In this document: one piece after another, positions 34,840-44,400 of the stretch
Numbering within the stretch: position 1 is the first letter of the stretch
Layout: each line of letters begins with the position of its first letter
Assembly (NCBI GenBank): GCA_946885845.1
Contig: CAMPHJ010000011.1
Location: forward strand, 7,518 to 71,517
DNA length: 64,000 nt
Reading direction: 5' to 3'
DNA from: an uncultured Sphingobium sp.
Lineage (GTDB): Bacteria; Pseudomonadota; Alphaproteobacteria; Sphingomonadales; Sphingomonadaceae
The notes under the pieces: model-generated
The model's database searches: none
Told to the model about the DNA's origin: nothing
What the model saw: only the letters and a program-made list of their open reading frames with translations
Made by a program: the position numbers and the translations under genes

Positions 34840-35742
34840 ATGCAGACACGGCTCGTTGAATATTTTCTGGCTCTCGAGCGCGAGGGTCATTTCGCGCGTG
34901 CAGCGGCATCATGCAACGTCTCACAACCTAGTTTGTCAGCCGGTATTGCTTCGCTTGAAGAACAGCTTGGCAAGAGGCTGATCCGCCGGACCCGGAAATT
35001 TGCCGGCCTGACCCGGGAAGGCGAGGCGATCCTTCCCTGGGCGCGGCAACTTGTGGCTACTGCCGAGGCTATGGAGCAGGCGGCTGAGACCGCGCGCGGT
35101 CCGCTGAAAGGGGAGCTGCGGCTGGGCTGCATCCCTGCCGCCATGCCTGTGATCGGCAGCTTGGCCGAAGTGATGCTTAGGCGTCATCCAGGGCTTAACA
35201 TTTACGTGCGCGCGCTGACCTCCCGACAAATCGAGCGCGACCTGGCAGCGTTCGAACTGGATGCAGGCATCACTTATCTCGACTTTGAGCCTCCGGCGCA
35301 TGCGCTTTCCGTGTCACTTTATTCGGAACGCACCATGCTTGTCGGTGCGGATGGAGGCGTCCCGGTTCCAGCACCGCTTCAATGGGCGGATATTGCGCAA
35401 CTCCCCCTTTGTCTGCTGCACCAAGGCATGCAGAACCGCCGTATCCTGGATTCGCGGCTAGCGGAACGCGGACTTGCGCTTCAGCCTCGTGTTACCGCTG
35501 ACAGCTATATCGCGCTACTTGGCCTTGTGCAGCATGGCCGCCTTTGCTCCATCATCCCGGATAGTCACGCGGCTCTGTTGAAAGGTCTGGAGTGGGCCAA
35601 AACTTACCCGCTGCCCGATATGGCGGAAGGGAGCAGGGTGGGCGTCATCGTTGCCGATAGCGCGCCGCTCGGTCGACTGGCGCAGGCTGTACTGGCTGTG
35701 GCCAGAGAGCTTCGATTGCCTCCGGAATTCCCGCGTGCATAA
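34840..35742 (+). CDS. LysR-family regulator, probable fds operon regulator
   Basis: A 300-residue LysR regulator. The N-terminal helix-turn-helix (FLALEREGHFARAAASCNVS, QPSLSAGIASLEEQLG) is followed by a substrate-binding domain. The ATG at 34840 matches the family start; upstream codons run into IS66 debris. It lies 61 bp before and in the same direction as the formate dehydrogenase genes, as LysR regulators of fds loci do, so it likely controls them. The effector is not known from sequence. Confidence 0.9.
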   Translation: MQTRLVEYFLALEREGHFARAAASCNVSQPSLSAGIASLEEQLGKRLIRRTRKFAGLTREGEAILPWARQLVATAEAMEQAAETARGPLKGELRLGCIPAAMPVIGSLAEVMLRRHPGLNIYVRALTSRQIERDLAAFELDAGITYLDFEPPAHALSVSLYSERTMLVGADGGVPVPAPLQWADIAQLPLCLLHQGMQNRRILDSRLAERGLALQPRVTADSYIALLGLVQHGRLCSIIPDSHAALLKGLEWAKTYPLPDMAEGSRVGVIVADSAPLGRLAQAVLAVARELRLPPEFPRA

Positions 35743-35803
35743 TAGGCTTGTCCTATCACTCATAGATCTGATCGATTTGACCCAGCCTCTTTAACTTCGC
35801 ACC

Positions 35804-36292
35804 ATGGCGAGAATGAACAGGCCGCAGGGGCAGAGTGTAATGGACGAATTCATCAATGGCTGGGTGATGCGCCATGGCACATCGCGCGACAAACTATTGC
35901 CCTTGCTGCACGCCCTTCAGGAGGAAGCGGGCCATATCGATGATATCCGGGTCCCAGCAATCGCAAAGGCGTTAAACCTCAGCCGCGCGGATGTGCATGG
36001 CGTCATCACCTTTTATAATGACTTTCGCCGGTCCGCGCCAGCACGCCATGTGGTGAAGCTGTGCCGGGCTGAAAGCTGTCAGGCGCGCGGCGGAGCTGCG
36101 GTGGAACGACGGGCGTCGCAGCTGTTGGGCGTGGCGATGGGTACGACGCGCGCTGATGGACAAGTCAGCCTGGAACCGGTCTATTGCCTGGGCCTGTGCG
36201 CCATCGGTCCCAACGCGCTGGTCGATGGACGACCGGTCGCACGGGTCGACGACGCCGCGCTGGAGCGGATGGCGGCGGAAGTGGCAGCATGA
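35804..36292 (+). CDS. fdsG: NAD-dependent formate dehydrogenase gamma subunit
   Basis: A 162-residue homologue of the 24-kDa NuoE subunit of complex I. It binds one [2Fe-2S] cluster through LCRAESCQ and the later VYCLGLCAIGPN Cys pair. The N-terminal helical part reads LLHALQEEAGHIDD. In the FdsGBA complex it passes electrons near FdsB. ATG 35804 gives the longest form; ATG 35840, preceded by AGGGG, is an alternative start. Its end overlaps fdsB by ATGA. Confidence 0.93.
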   Translation: MARMNRPQGQSVMDEFINGWVMRHGTSRDKLLPLLHALQEEAGHIDDIRVPAIAKALNLSRADVHGVITFYNDFRRSAPARHVVKLCRAESCQARGGAAVERRASQLLGVAMGTTRADGQVSLEPVYCLGLCAIGPNALVDGRPVARVDDAALERMAAEVAA

Positions 36293-37866
36293 ACCGCGTC
36301 TACATAAGCCGTGACATGGCGTCGGTTGCGCTTGGCGCTGACGAGGTGGCGCGCGCATTTGCTGAGGCAGGGTGCGAGGTAGTGCGCACCGGATCGCGCG
36401 GGCTGTTCAGTATCGAACCGCTGGTCGAGGTGGAGACGGAGGCGGGCCGGATCGGTTTCGGACCGGTGGGACCCGACGATGTTGCGTCCGTGCTGGGCGG
36501 CAGCCATGCGAACCGGCTGGGCAGGGTGGAGGCGCTGCCATTCTTTGCGACGCAACAGCGTTTCACCTTCGCCCGTTGCGGGGTCATCGATCCGCTGAGC
36601 CTGTCCGATTATGCGGCGCAGGGGGGATGGAAAGGGCTGGATGCGGCGCGTGCGCAGGCGCCTCAACCGGTGGTTGACGCCGTCAAGGCTTCGGGTTTGC
36701 GCGGTCGAGGCGGCGCAGGTTTTCCAACAGGCATCAAATGGCAGACAGTCCTGGATGCACCGTCCGCGACCAAGTTCATCGTCTGCAACGCGGATGAGGG
36801 TGACAGCGGCACCTTTGCCGACCGGATGCTGATGGAAGGCGATCCTTATTGCCTGATCGAAGGCATGGCGATCGCCGCCCATGCGGTGGGAGCCGCGCAC
36901 GGCTATATCTACATCCGCTCTGAATATCCTTTCGCCCTTAGAACGATGCGATCAGCGATCGATGCCTGCGCCCATTTGATATCGCCCTTCACCCTGGAGG
37001 TGCGCGAGGGTGCGGGCGCTTATGTCTGCGGCGAGGAGACGGCGCTGCTTGATAGCATCGAAGGTAAGCGCGGACAGGTGCGCGCGAAGCCGCCGCTCCC
37101 CGCGCTGCATGGATTATTTGGCCAGCCGACCGTGATCAACAATGTCCTGTCCTTGGCTGCCGTGCCTTTCATCCTTGCGGAAGGGGCGGAGGCTTATGCC
37201 GCAGTCGGCTTTGGCCGGTCACGCGGCACCATGCCGGTGCAGCTGGCCGGCAATGTGAAGCATGGCGGCCTTTACGAGATCGGCTTTGGCATCACGCTTG
37301 GCGAACTGGTGAACGACATAGGCGGTGGCACGGCAAGCGGGCGACCGGTGCGCGCGGTCCAGGTTGGCGGGCCGCTCGGCGCCTATTTCCCACCCAGCAT
37401 GTTTCACCTGCCCTTCGATTATGAAGCCTTCGCAGCTGCGGGCGGGCTGATCGGTCATGCGGGCATCACGGTTTTCGACGACAGCGTCGACATGGCTCAT
37501 ATGGCGCGCTTCGCCATGGAGTTCTGCGCGGTCGAGAGCTGTGGCAAATGCACGCCCTGCCGCATCGGATCGACGCGTGGGGTGGAGATCATGGATCGGA
37601 TCATCGCACGAAGAGAGCAGGGGGCGGCGCAGGCTGCTCCGGCGATACCAGATGGCCTGGCGAAGGCGCTCTATTCCCGGTCTCCTGCTTCAATGCAGCG
37701 CAAGGCGGATCAGGAGATTGACCTGCTGCGTGACCTTGCCGACACGATGAAATATGGTTCGCTCTGTGCGCTGGGGGGCTTTACGCCTTACCCTGTCCTC
37801 AGCGCCCTTGATTATTTCCCTGAGGATTTCGGTGCGCCTGCACCGGCAAAGGAGGCTGCGGAATGA
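36289..37866 (+). CDS. fdsB: NAD-dependent formate dehydrogenase beta subunit
   Basis: A 525-residue NuoF-like subunit that holds FMN, the NAD+ site and a [4Fe-4S] cluster. GLRGRGGAGFPTGIKW and CNADEGDSGTFADR form the FMN/NAD sites, GAGAYVCGEETALL follows, and SCGKCTPCRIGSTRG supplies the cluster cysteines. The true start at 36289 overlaps the fdsG stop; an upstream in-frame codon at 36184 lies inside fdsG. It reduces NAD+ with electrons from FdsA. Confidence 0.95.
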   Translation: MNRVYISRDMASVALGADEVARAFAEAGCEVVRTGSRGLFSIEPLVEVETEAGRIGFGPVGPDDVASVLGGSHANRLGRVEALPFFATQQRFTFARCGVIDPLSLSDYAAQGGWKGLDAARAQAPQPVVDAVKASGLRGRGGAGFPTGIKWQTVLDAPSATKFIVCNADEGDSGTFADRMLMEGDPYCLIEGMAIAAHAVGAAHGYIYIRSEYPFALRTMRSAIDACAHLISPFTLEVREGAGAYVCGEETALLDSIEGKRGQVRAKPPLPALHGLFGQPTVINNVLSLAAVPFILAEGAEAYAAVGFGRSRGTMPVQLAGNVKHGGLYEIGFGITLGELVNDIGGGTASGRPVRAVQVGGPLGAYFPPSMFHLPFDYEAFAAAGGLIGHAGITVFDDSVDMAHMARFAMEFCAVESCGKCTPCRIGSTRGVEIMDRIIARREQGAAQAAPAIPDGLAKALYSRSPASMQRKADQEIDLLRDLADTMKYGSLCALGGFTPYPVLSALDYFPEDFGAPAPAKEAAE

Positions 37867-40709
37867 CCTTCACCCGCGAAGCCGATCACGGCACCCCGCC
37901 TGCCATCGTAACCGGCAAGTCCGTGACGCTTATGATCGACGGGCAAAGCATCAGCATGCCCGAAGGCACCAGCATCATGCGTGCCGCCTCGCTGACGGGT
38001 TGCTCTATCCCTAAGCTTTGCGCCACCGACAGCGTCGAAAGCTTCGGCTCCTGCCGCCTCTGCCTGGTCGAGGTCGAAGGACGCGCGGGCTATCCTGCTT
38101 CATGCACCACCCCGGTTGCCGATGGCATGGTCGTACGCACCCAGACCGACCGCCTCAAGCAGCTGCGCCGGGGCGTGATGGAGCTTTATATCTCCGATCA
38201 TCCGCTCGACTGCCTGACCTGCGCCGCCAATGGCGATTGCGAATTGCAGGATCAGGCAGGCGCAGTGGGCCTGCGCGATGTGCGCTATGGTTATGACGGC
38301 GCGACCAACATGGGTCAGCCCAAGGATCGGTCAAACCCCTATTTCGACTTCGATCCCAGCAAATGCATTGTCTGCTCCCGCTGCGTGCGCGCCTGCGAGG
38401 AAGTGCAGGGCACCTTCGCCCTCACCATCGAGAATATGGGCTTTGAGTCCAAGGTGTCCCCTTCGCAGGGCGAAGATTTCCTTGGCTCCGAATGCGTATC
38501 CTGCGGCGCCTGTGTGCAGGCATGCCCCACCGCCTCTCTCATTGAAAAAAAGGTCGTTGAGGCCGGCACGCCTGATCGCGCGGTCGTTACCACCTGCGCC
38601 TATTGCGGCGTCGGCTGCACCTTCCGTGCGGAAATGCGGGGCGACGAACTGGTGCGCATGGTGCCGTGGAAAGACGGCAAGGCCAATCGCGGCCATAGCT
38701 GCGTCAAAGGCCGCTTTGCCTGGGGCTATGCCCAGCATCAGGACCGTATCCTCAGCCCCATGATCCGCGCGTCGGTGGACGATCCCTGGCGCGAGGTATC
38801 GTGGGAAGAGGCAATCACGCATACCGCCAGTGAATTCCGCCGTATCCAGGCAAAATATGGCAGGCTCAGCATTGGTGGCATCACGTCGAGCCGCTGCACC
38901 AATGAAGAGACGTTCCTGGTGCAGAAGCTGATCCGCCAAGGCTTCGGCAACAATAATGTGGATACGTGCGCGCGCGTCTGCCACTCGCCGACCGGCTATG
39001 GCCTCAGCCAGACCTTCGGCACCTCGGCGGGAACGCAGGATTTCGACAGCGTGATGAAGGCCGATGTGATCCTGGTCATCGGCGCCAATCCCACCGATGG
39101 GCATCCCGTGTTCGCAAGCCGAATGAAAAAGCGGCTGCGGCAGGGCGCGAAACTGATCGTCATCGACCCGCGCCGTACCGACCTTGTCAAATCGCCCCAT
39201 GTCGAGGCGGAACATCATCTGCCGCTGCGTCCCGGCACCAATGTGGCGATGCTGACGGCGCTCGCCCATGTCGTGGTGACCGAGAAGCTCTACGACGAAC
39301 CCTTCATTCGCGCGCGCTGCGACTGGGCGGAGTTTCAGGACTGGGCGGACTTCGTGTCCGAGCCGAGCCGTTCGCCTGAAGCGATCGAGCCGCTGACTGG
39401 CGTGTCCGCGCAGGAGGTGCGCGCGGCTGCGCGGCTCTACGCGACGGGCGGCAATGCCGCCATCTACTATGGCTTGGGCGTCACAGAACACAGCCAGGGC
39501 AGCTCGACCGTGATGGCGATCGCCAACCTTGCCATGGCCACCGGCAATGTCGGACGCGAGGGCGTTGGCGTGAACCCGCTCCGGGGCCAGAATAATGTTC
39601 AGGGCGCCTGCGACATGGGCAGCTTCCCCCATGAATTTTCCGGCTATCGCCATGTGTCCGACGATGCCACGCGCAAGCTGTTCGAGCAGAGATGGGGCGT
39701 GGCGCTGGACAAGGAGCCGGGGCTGCGCATCCCCAATATGCTGGACGCTGCGACAGACGGCATCTTCAAGGGCATCTTCATTCAGGGCGAAGACATCCTC
39801 CAATCAGACCCGAACACCCATCATGTCGCGGCAGGCCTCGCCGCGATGGAGTGCGTGGTCGTGCAGGACCTTTTCCTCAACGAGACCGCCAATTACGCGC
39901 ATGTCTTCCTTCCGGGCTCCACCTTCCTGGAAAAGGACGGCACCTTCACCAATGCCGAGCGGCGTATCCAAATGGTGCGCAAAGTGATGGCGCCACTGAA
40001 CGGCTATGCCGATTGGGAGATTGTGCAATTGGTCGCCAATGCCATGGGGCTGAACTGGACCTACGATCACCCATCGCAGATCATGGATGAGATCGCGGCG
40101 CTCACCCCGACCTTCGCGGGTGTGCATTATGACCGGCTCGAGGCGGAAGGATCGCTGCAATGGCCGGCCAATGACGCCGCGCCGGACGGCACCCCGACAA
40201 TGCATATCGACGGCTTCGTACGCGGCAAGGGCAAGTTCGTGGTCACTGATTATGTGCCGACGGACGAGAAGACCGGCCCACGATTCCCACTGCTGCTGAC
40301 GACAGGGCGCATCCTCAGCCACTATAATGTCGGCGCCCAGACGCGGCGGACCAGCAATACGGCGTGGCATCCCGAAGACAGGCTGGAAATCCATCCCAGT
40401 GACGCGGAAAACCGGGGCCTTAAGGACGGCGACTGGGTGACGCTGCGCAGCCGGGCAGGGGAGACGACGCTGCGCGCGCTCATCACTGAGAGGGTCGCGC
40501 CGGGCGTGGTCTATACGACCTTCCACCATCCCGAAACGCAGGCAAATGTCATCACCACCGATTATTCGGACTGGGCCACCAATTGCCCGGAATATAAGGT
40601 GACAGCGGTGCAGGTGAGCCTCTCCAACGGTCCGAGCGACTGGCAGCAGGATTATGCGCAGCAGGCCCGTAACAGTCGGCGTATCGTCTCGGTGGAAGCG
40701 GCGGAATAG
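37863..40709 (+). CDS. fdsA: NAD-dependent formate dehydrogenase alpha (catalytic) subunit
   Basis: A 948-residue molybdo- or tungsto-bis-MGD enzyme oxidising formate to CO2. By my count the [2Fe-2S] cysteines are 53, 64, 67 and 81. The His-ligated cluster is HPLDCLTC (from residue 113) plus Cys126. Two ferredoxin clusters lie at 168-178 and 211-221, and the catalytic-domain [4Fe-4S] at 245-280. The metal ligand is Cys373 in CARVCHSPTGYG, so this is the Cys and not the selenocysteine form. ATGA overlap with fdsB. Confidence 0.97.
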   Translation: MTFTREADHGTPPAIVTGKSVTLMIDGQSISMPEGTSIMRAASLTGCSIPKLCATDSVESFGSCRLCLVEVEGRAGYPASCTTPVADGMVVRTQTDRLKQLRRGVMELYISDHPLDCLTCAANGDCELQDQAGAVGLRDVRYGYDGATNMGQPKDRSNPYFDFDPSKCIVCSRCVRACEEVQGTFALTIENMGFESKVSPSQGEDFLGSECVSCGACVQACPTASLIEKKVVEAGTPDRAVVTTCAYCGVGCTFRAEMRGDELVRMVPWKDGKANRGHSCVKGRFAWGYAQHQDRILSPMIRASVDDPWREVSWEEAITHTASEFRRIQAKYGRLSIGGITSSRCTNEETFLVQKLIRQGFGNNNVDTCARVCHSPTGYGLSQTFGTSAGTQDFDSVMKADVILVIGANPTDGHPVFASRMKKRLRQGAKLIVIDPRRTDLVKSPHVEAEHHLPLRPGTNVAMLTALAHVVVTEKLYDEPFIRARCDWAEFQDWADFVSEPSRSPEAIEPLTGVSAQEVRAAARLYATGGNAAIYYGLGVTEHSQGSSTVMAIANLAMATGNVGREGVGVNPLRGQNNVQGACDMGSFPHEFSGYRHVSDDATRKLFEQRWGVALDKEPGLRIPNMLDAATDGIFKGIFIQGEDILQSDPNTHHVAAGLAAMECVVVQDLFLNETANYAHVFLPGSTFLEKDGTFTNAERRIQMVRKVMAPLNGYADWEIVQLVANAMGLNWTYDHPSQIMDEIAALTPTFAGVHYDRLEAEGSLQWPANDAAPDGTPTMHIDGFVRGKGKFVVTDYVPTDEKTGPRFPLLLTTGRILSHYNVGAQTRRTSNTAWHPEDRLEIHPSDAENRGLKDGDWVTLRSRAGETTLRALITERVAPGVVYTTFHHPETQANVITTDYSDWATNCPEYKVTAVQVSLSNGPSDWQQDYAQQARNSRRIVSVEAAE

Positions 40710-40718
40710 GATGGCGGC

Positions 40719-41024
40719 GTGAGCGACGAACCCAATATCATGTCTACCTCCGACCGGCTCGTCTATATGGCGGAGCAGATCGCCCGCAACATGGTGAGCA
40801 TGGGTGAGGACCGTGCCGCTAGGGCAGTGGCGGAACATCTCACCAGCTTTTGGGACCCGCGGATGAAGGAACATGTCCTCGCCATCGCACGCGATGAGCC
40901 CCATCGGTTGTCGCCCACCGTCGCAGCCGCCATTGCCCACCTGACCCAGGCAGGAACAGCGGTGCAGCCCGCCGCCGCGCAGTTCAATTCAGTCGATGAG
41001 GTGGGTCATTGCGATGCTGGCTAA
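40719..41024 (+). CDS. fdsD: Formate dehydrogenase delta subunit
   Basis: A 101-residue FdsD-family protein with the hallmark RLVYMAEQIARNM and HLTSFWDPRMKEHV. It is needed for assembly or activity of Fds enzymes in other bacteria. The GTG at 40719 gives the product listed; ATG at 40740 is an alternative. Ten bp after fdsA. Its end overlaps fdhD. Confidence 0.9.
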   Translation: MSDEPNIMSTSDRLVYMAEQIARNMVSMGEDRAARAVAEHLTSFWDPRMKEHVLAIARDEPHRLSPTVAAAIAHLTQAGTAVQPAAAQFNSVDEVGHCDAG

Positions 41025-41853
41025 GCACCCTGTGACAATGGATCTCGTCACTGACGAAACACGCGCGCTCGCTCAACTCTCGTTTGAGCGCGTGACACCC
41101 GATAGCAGATCGAGCACGGTCGATCGCGCGCTTGCAGAAGAGGTGCCGATCGCCATCGAGTTCAACGGTATCGGCTATGCCGTGCTCATGGCTACGCCGA
41201 CCGATATTGCCGACCTGGTGCTTGGCTTTGCCCTTGCCGAGCGTCTTATCGGCCCTGAGGACGCGCCGTTCGACGTTGATGCCCACAGCACAGCTCAGGG
41301 AATAGTCGCGCGGGCGACATTGCCTCAGACACGCACTGCAGCCTTGCTGGAGCGCGTTCGCCATCGCACGTCTGATTCCTCTTGTGGCATTTGCGGCATA
41401 GAGACGTTGGAACAGGCGATCCGGCCACTGCCCCAGGTAACGGCGCGGTCGGCGGCAAATCGAACCGCCATCTTTAACGCGCTGGATAGGCTTGCGGATT
41501 ATCAGCCGCTCAACGCAGCGACAGCCGCTGCCCATGCCGCAGCATGGGTGGGAGCCGATGGAGAGATTCAGCTCGTGCGCGAAGATGTCGGCAGACATAA
41601 TGCGTTCGACAAGCTGGTTGGAGCGATGCGCCGCACGGATGCGGATTGGGACGGGGGGTTTGCGCTACTTTCGTCGCGCTGCTCTTATGAACTGGTGGAA
41701 AAGGCCGTACTGTCGAACTGCCCTCTGTTGGTGACGATCTCAGCACCGACACGCCTCGCGGTCGAGCGGGCCGAAGGAGCAGGACTGCCATTGATCGTGC
41801 TGGCGCGACGGGATGCGATGCTCGCTCGTGGTCTGAAGAGCGACCCTCGATGA
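41014..41853 (+). CDS. fdhD: Formate dehydrogenase accessory sulfurtransferase FdhD
   Basis: A 279-residue FdhD/FdsC protein that transfers sulfur to the bis-MGD cofactor. The active Cys pair lies in SSCGICGIETLE, and LVREDVGRHNAFDKLVG and SSRCSYELVEKA are diagnostic. ATG 41014 is preferred to 40996; it overlaps fdsD by 11 bases. The gene order G-B-A-D-C differs from the G-B-A-C-D order known from Cupriavidus. Confidence 0.93.
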   Translation: MLAKHPVTMDLVTDETRALAQLSFERVTPDSRSSTVDRALAEEVPIAIEFNGIGYAVLMATPTDIADLVLGFALAERLIGPEDAPFDVDAHSTAQGIVARATLPQTRTAALLERVRHRTSDSSCGICGIETLEQAIRPLPQVTARSAANRTAIFNALDRLADYQPLNAATAAAHAAAWVGADGEIQLVREDVGRHNAFDKLVGAMRRTDADWDGGFALLSSRCSYELVEKAVLSNCPLLVTISAPTRLAVERAEGAGLPLIVLARRDAMLARGLKSDPR

Positions 41854-42015
41854 TTTGCAAAGATCAGCGACCGTCCTTTTTATTCGAGTAGATGATTTGC
41901 ATCGCCACAACCGAATACGCGAAGCGGCAGTTTGCGACTATTAGCATAGGTCGTGCTGTTGAGATTTATCGACTATATACCCAGCTTACATATCATTCGG
42001 AGCAAAGGAGGTTGG

Positions 42016-42381
42016 ATGCCTCGTATCCTATACGTCGATGATGAAGCCGATCTTCGTGAAATCGCCCAGATGTCGCTAGAACTCGATCCTGAATTTGAGG
42101 TGCGCGTTTGTCCGTCTGGCACCGATGCCCTTGCCGAGGTCGAACATTGGCATCCTGACCTTATCCTGCTGGACGTGATGATGCCAGGACTTGACGGGAA
42201 GGGCGTGCTGGCAAAACTGCGTGAAAGCCCGAAAACCGCCTCTATTCCGGTCGTGTTCATCACGGCGCGCAAGCGGGATTCCGATGTTGCGGCCCTTCAG
42301 GAACTGGGCGCGAAGGCTGTGCTCGGAAAGCCGTTCGATCCCATGCGACTTGCGGAGCAGGTTCGGGAGTTCTTGCATTGA
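42016..42381 (+). CDS. Single-domain response regulator (receiver only)
   Basis: A 121-residue stand-alone receiver domain. YVDDEADL holds the acidic pocket, LILLDVMMPGLDG the phospho-acceptor Asp, and FITARK and VLGKPFDP the conserved Thr and Lys. AAAGGAGG lies just ahead of ATG 42016. It has no output domain, so it probably shuttles phosphate. Its stop overlaps the start of the Hpt gene, which supports a relay role. Confidence 0.93.
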   Translation: MPRILYVDDEADLREIAQMSLELDPEFEVRVCPSGTDALAEVEHWHPDLILLDVMMPGLDGKGVLAKLRESPKTASIPVVFITARKRDSDVAALQELGAKAVLGKPFDPMRLAEQVREFLH

Positions 42382-42659
42382 ACGACCTTGACGATCGTCT
42401 CGCGGCGTTGCGGCAATGCTTCATAGATCAGGCCGCCACGCAGGCGACGCAGCTGCGTGCTGCAGCTATCGGCGAAGATCGACCAGCCTTACGACAGCTA
42501 AGCCATAGCTTGTCGGGGCGTGCCGGGATGTTCGGCTTTACCCATCTGGGTGAGGCCGCTCAGGCATTGGAGGAAGCCATCGATGCCGCCGCGACGGATT
42601 ACCTGTCGCTCGCCGAACAACTGATCCAGCTACTGGACCAAACCGCCAACGGAAAATGA
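42378..42659 (+). CDS. Histidine phosphotransfer (Hpt) protein, TTG start
   Basis: A 93-residue four-helix Hpt protein. The phospho-acceptor His is in LRQLSHSLSGRAGMFGF, matching HxLxGxAxxxG, although the usual Lys is Ser. The TTG start at 42378 overlaps the receiver stop codon. It is convergent with the kinase gene, 32 bp away. It can take phosphate from the receiver and pass it to a final regulator (inference). Confidence 0.85.
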   Translation: MNDLDDRLAALRQCFIDQAATQATQLRAAAIGEDRPALRQLSHSLSGRAGMFGFTHLGEAAQALEEAIDAAATDYLSLAEQLIQLLDQTANGK

Positions 42660-42691
42660 CGCGGCTTCGCGGCTCCGCCGTAAGGCCACGC

Positions 42692-44290
42692 TTAGTCGAT
42701 CGCGGGAAGCCAGATGTGAAAGGTCGCTCCGACCTCTACGCTCCTGTCCAACTCTATCGAGCCACCATGGGCATCTACAATGCCCTTGCAGATGGCCAGG
42801 CCAAGTCCCGCCCCGGAATGCCCTTGCTGATGTGATCCGTCCTCCTGCGAAAAGCGTTTGAACAGCCGCGGCAGAAATTCGGTGGATATGCCCGGCCCTT
42901 GGTCGGAGATGCTGATACGTGCCCGATCCTCCTCCCTCGCCAGGGTCACGCGGACCTCTGTATCGGGCGGAGAGAATTTGCAGGCGTTCGAGATCAGATT
43001 GGTGAAGACCTGCATGATCCGTTTTGAATCCACCCAAGCAAGCAGCGGCTGGTCCATCAGGTCCGATGACAAGGTCACGTTGAAGCGATCGGCATAAGGC
43101 TGGTTTTGTTCGACAGCGTCCGTGACGAGGTCGCGAAGATCCGTTTCCTCACATTGAAGCGCCAACTTGTTGGACTGCAACTTGTCCATTTCAAGCAGGT
43201 CATTGACCAGTCCGATCAGCCGATCCGCATTGCGGCGTCCGATCGCCACCAATTGAGATGCCTTGGCGGGCAGATCGCCCGCCGCACCCGACGCCATCAG
43301 TCCCAGCGCGCCTGCAATCGCGGTGAGCGGTGTGCGCAGTTCATGGCTTACCGTGGAAACCAGTTCATCCTTCAGCCGCACCATTTCCCGCTGGGCCGTG
43401 ACGTCACGTGCCGTCATGATGAAGCGATTGCCTGAAATGGATTTGCGCCAGACATCCAGCACGGTGCCGTTGCAACGCTGCAATTCCAATGTGCCGCTGT
43501 CCGTTGATTGTATGGACTGAACGAACGCTTTGACAATCATTGCCGGATCCCCCGGCCCCAGCTCCCCGCGCTCTGCCGTCAACCTCATGAGCGCGGCCGC
43601 ATCGCCGCCTTCTGCCAGCAGATCCTCCGAATAGTCGAAAAGTTCGGCGAACGACTGGTTCCACAGGATCAGGCGCAACTGCTCATCGACCAGGGCAACG
43701 CCTTCAGTCACATTTTCCACGGTCAACTTCAGCAGTTCATGTTGCAGCGCCAGCTTGCGACGCTCCTCCTTCGCGGCAAAGCGTTCGACGCGCAGTTCGA
43801 TCAGGTCGACAGTGGTCCGAGCCAGTTCGGCCAGCTGCCGACGACCGTCCTCGTCCAATTCTCGCGGTTCGCGGTCGATCAGGCATAATGTCCCAACCGC
43901 CTGCCCATTGCCCACGCGCAGCGGCACTCCCGCGTAAAAGCGGATATGGGTGTCCCCCGTGACCAGCGGATTGTTATGGAAACGCGGATCCTTGGTAGCA
44001 TCCGGCACCACCATGATTTCATCTTTCAGGATCGCGAAGGAACAGAAGGCGACGTCACGTGACGTACCCATGATGTCGAGTCCGCAAGCACCGCGGAAGC
44101 ATTGCATGTCGGCGCCGATGATCGAGATCAGCGCGATCGGTACGGAAAACAGGTCCGCGGCCAATTGGGTGATGCGGTCAAATGGAGGCTCTCTACCCAC
44201 GCCGGCAAGCTTGTAATGCTCAAGCGCTTCCAGCCGGAGCGCCTCATCAAAGGGCAAGGGAGCTGGCTTATAAGATGAGTGCGCAGACAT
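42692..44290 (-). CDS. GAF-PAS sensor histidine kinase
   Basis: A 532-residue soluble kinase. An N-terminal GAF domain (about 30-170; FSVPIALISIIGADMQCF) is followed by a PAS-like domain (about 190-300), then HisKA with STVSHELRTPLTAIAGAL. The ATPase domain shows NLISNACKF, DQGPGIS and SGAGLGLAICKGI. No membrane segment is visible, so it senses a cytoplasmic cue. It lacks its own receiver. It follows the usher gene by 110 bp on the same strand and may belong to the pilus transcript. Confidence 0.94.
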   Translation of the reverse strand: MSAHSSYKPAPLPFDEALRLEALEHYKLAGVGREPPFDRITQLAADLFSVPIALISIIGADMQCFRGACGLDIMGTSRDVAFCSFAILKDEIMVVPDATKDPRFHNNPLVTGDTHIRFYAGVPLRVGNGQAVGTLCLIDREPRELDEDGRRQLAELARTTVDLIELRVERFAAKEERRKLALQHELLKLTVENVTEGVALVDEQLRLILWNQSFAELFDYSEDLLAEGGDAAALMRLTAERGELGPGDPAMIVKAFVQSIQSTDSGTLELQRCNGTVLDVWRKSISGNRFIMTARDVTAQREMVRLKDELVSTVSHELRTPLTAIAGALGLMASGAAGDLPAKASQLVAIGRRNADRLIGLVNDLLEMDKLQSNKLALQCEETDLRDLVTDAVEQNQPYADRFNVTLSSDLMDQPLLAWVDSKRIMQVFTNLISNACKFSPPDTEVRVTLAREEDRARISISDQGPGISTEFLPRLFKRFSQEDGSHQQGHSGAGLGLAICKGIVDAHGGSIELDRSVEVGATFHIWLPAID

Positions 44291-44400
44291 GTGCTTCTCC
44301 CCATGCTCTCAACCACCCTGTGGGGTGACATATGGCGGCTAACAAGATCAAAAATAACATCTTCTTCGAAAATTGCGCCCAATGATGACGCAATGTCGCT

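Noticed and set aside
38331..39803. Minus-strand open frame of 490 codons
   Set aside because: Mirror frame of fdsA; no recognisable protein features.
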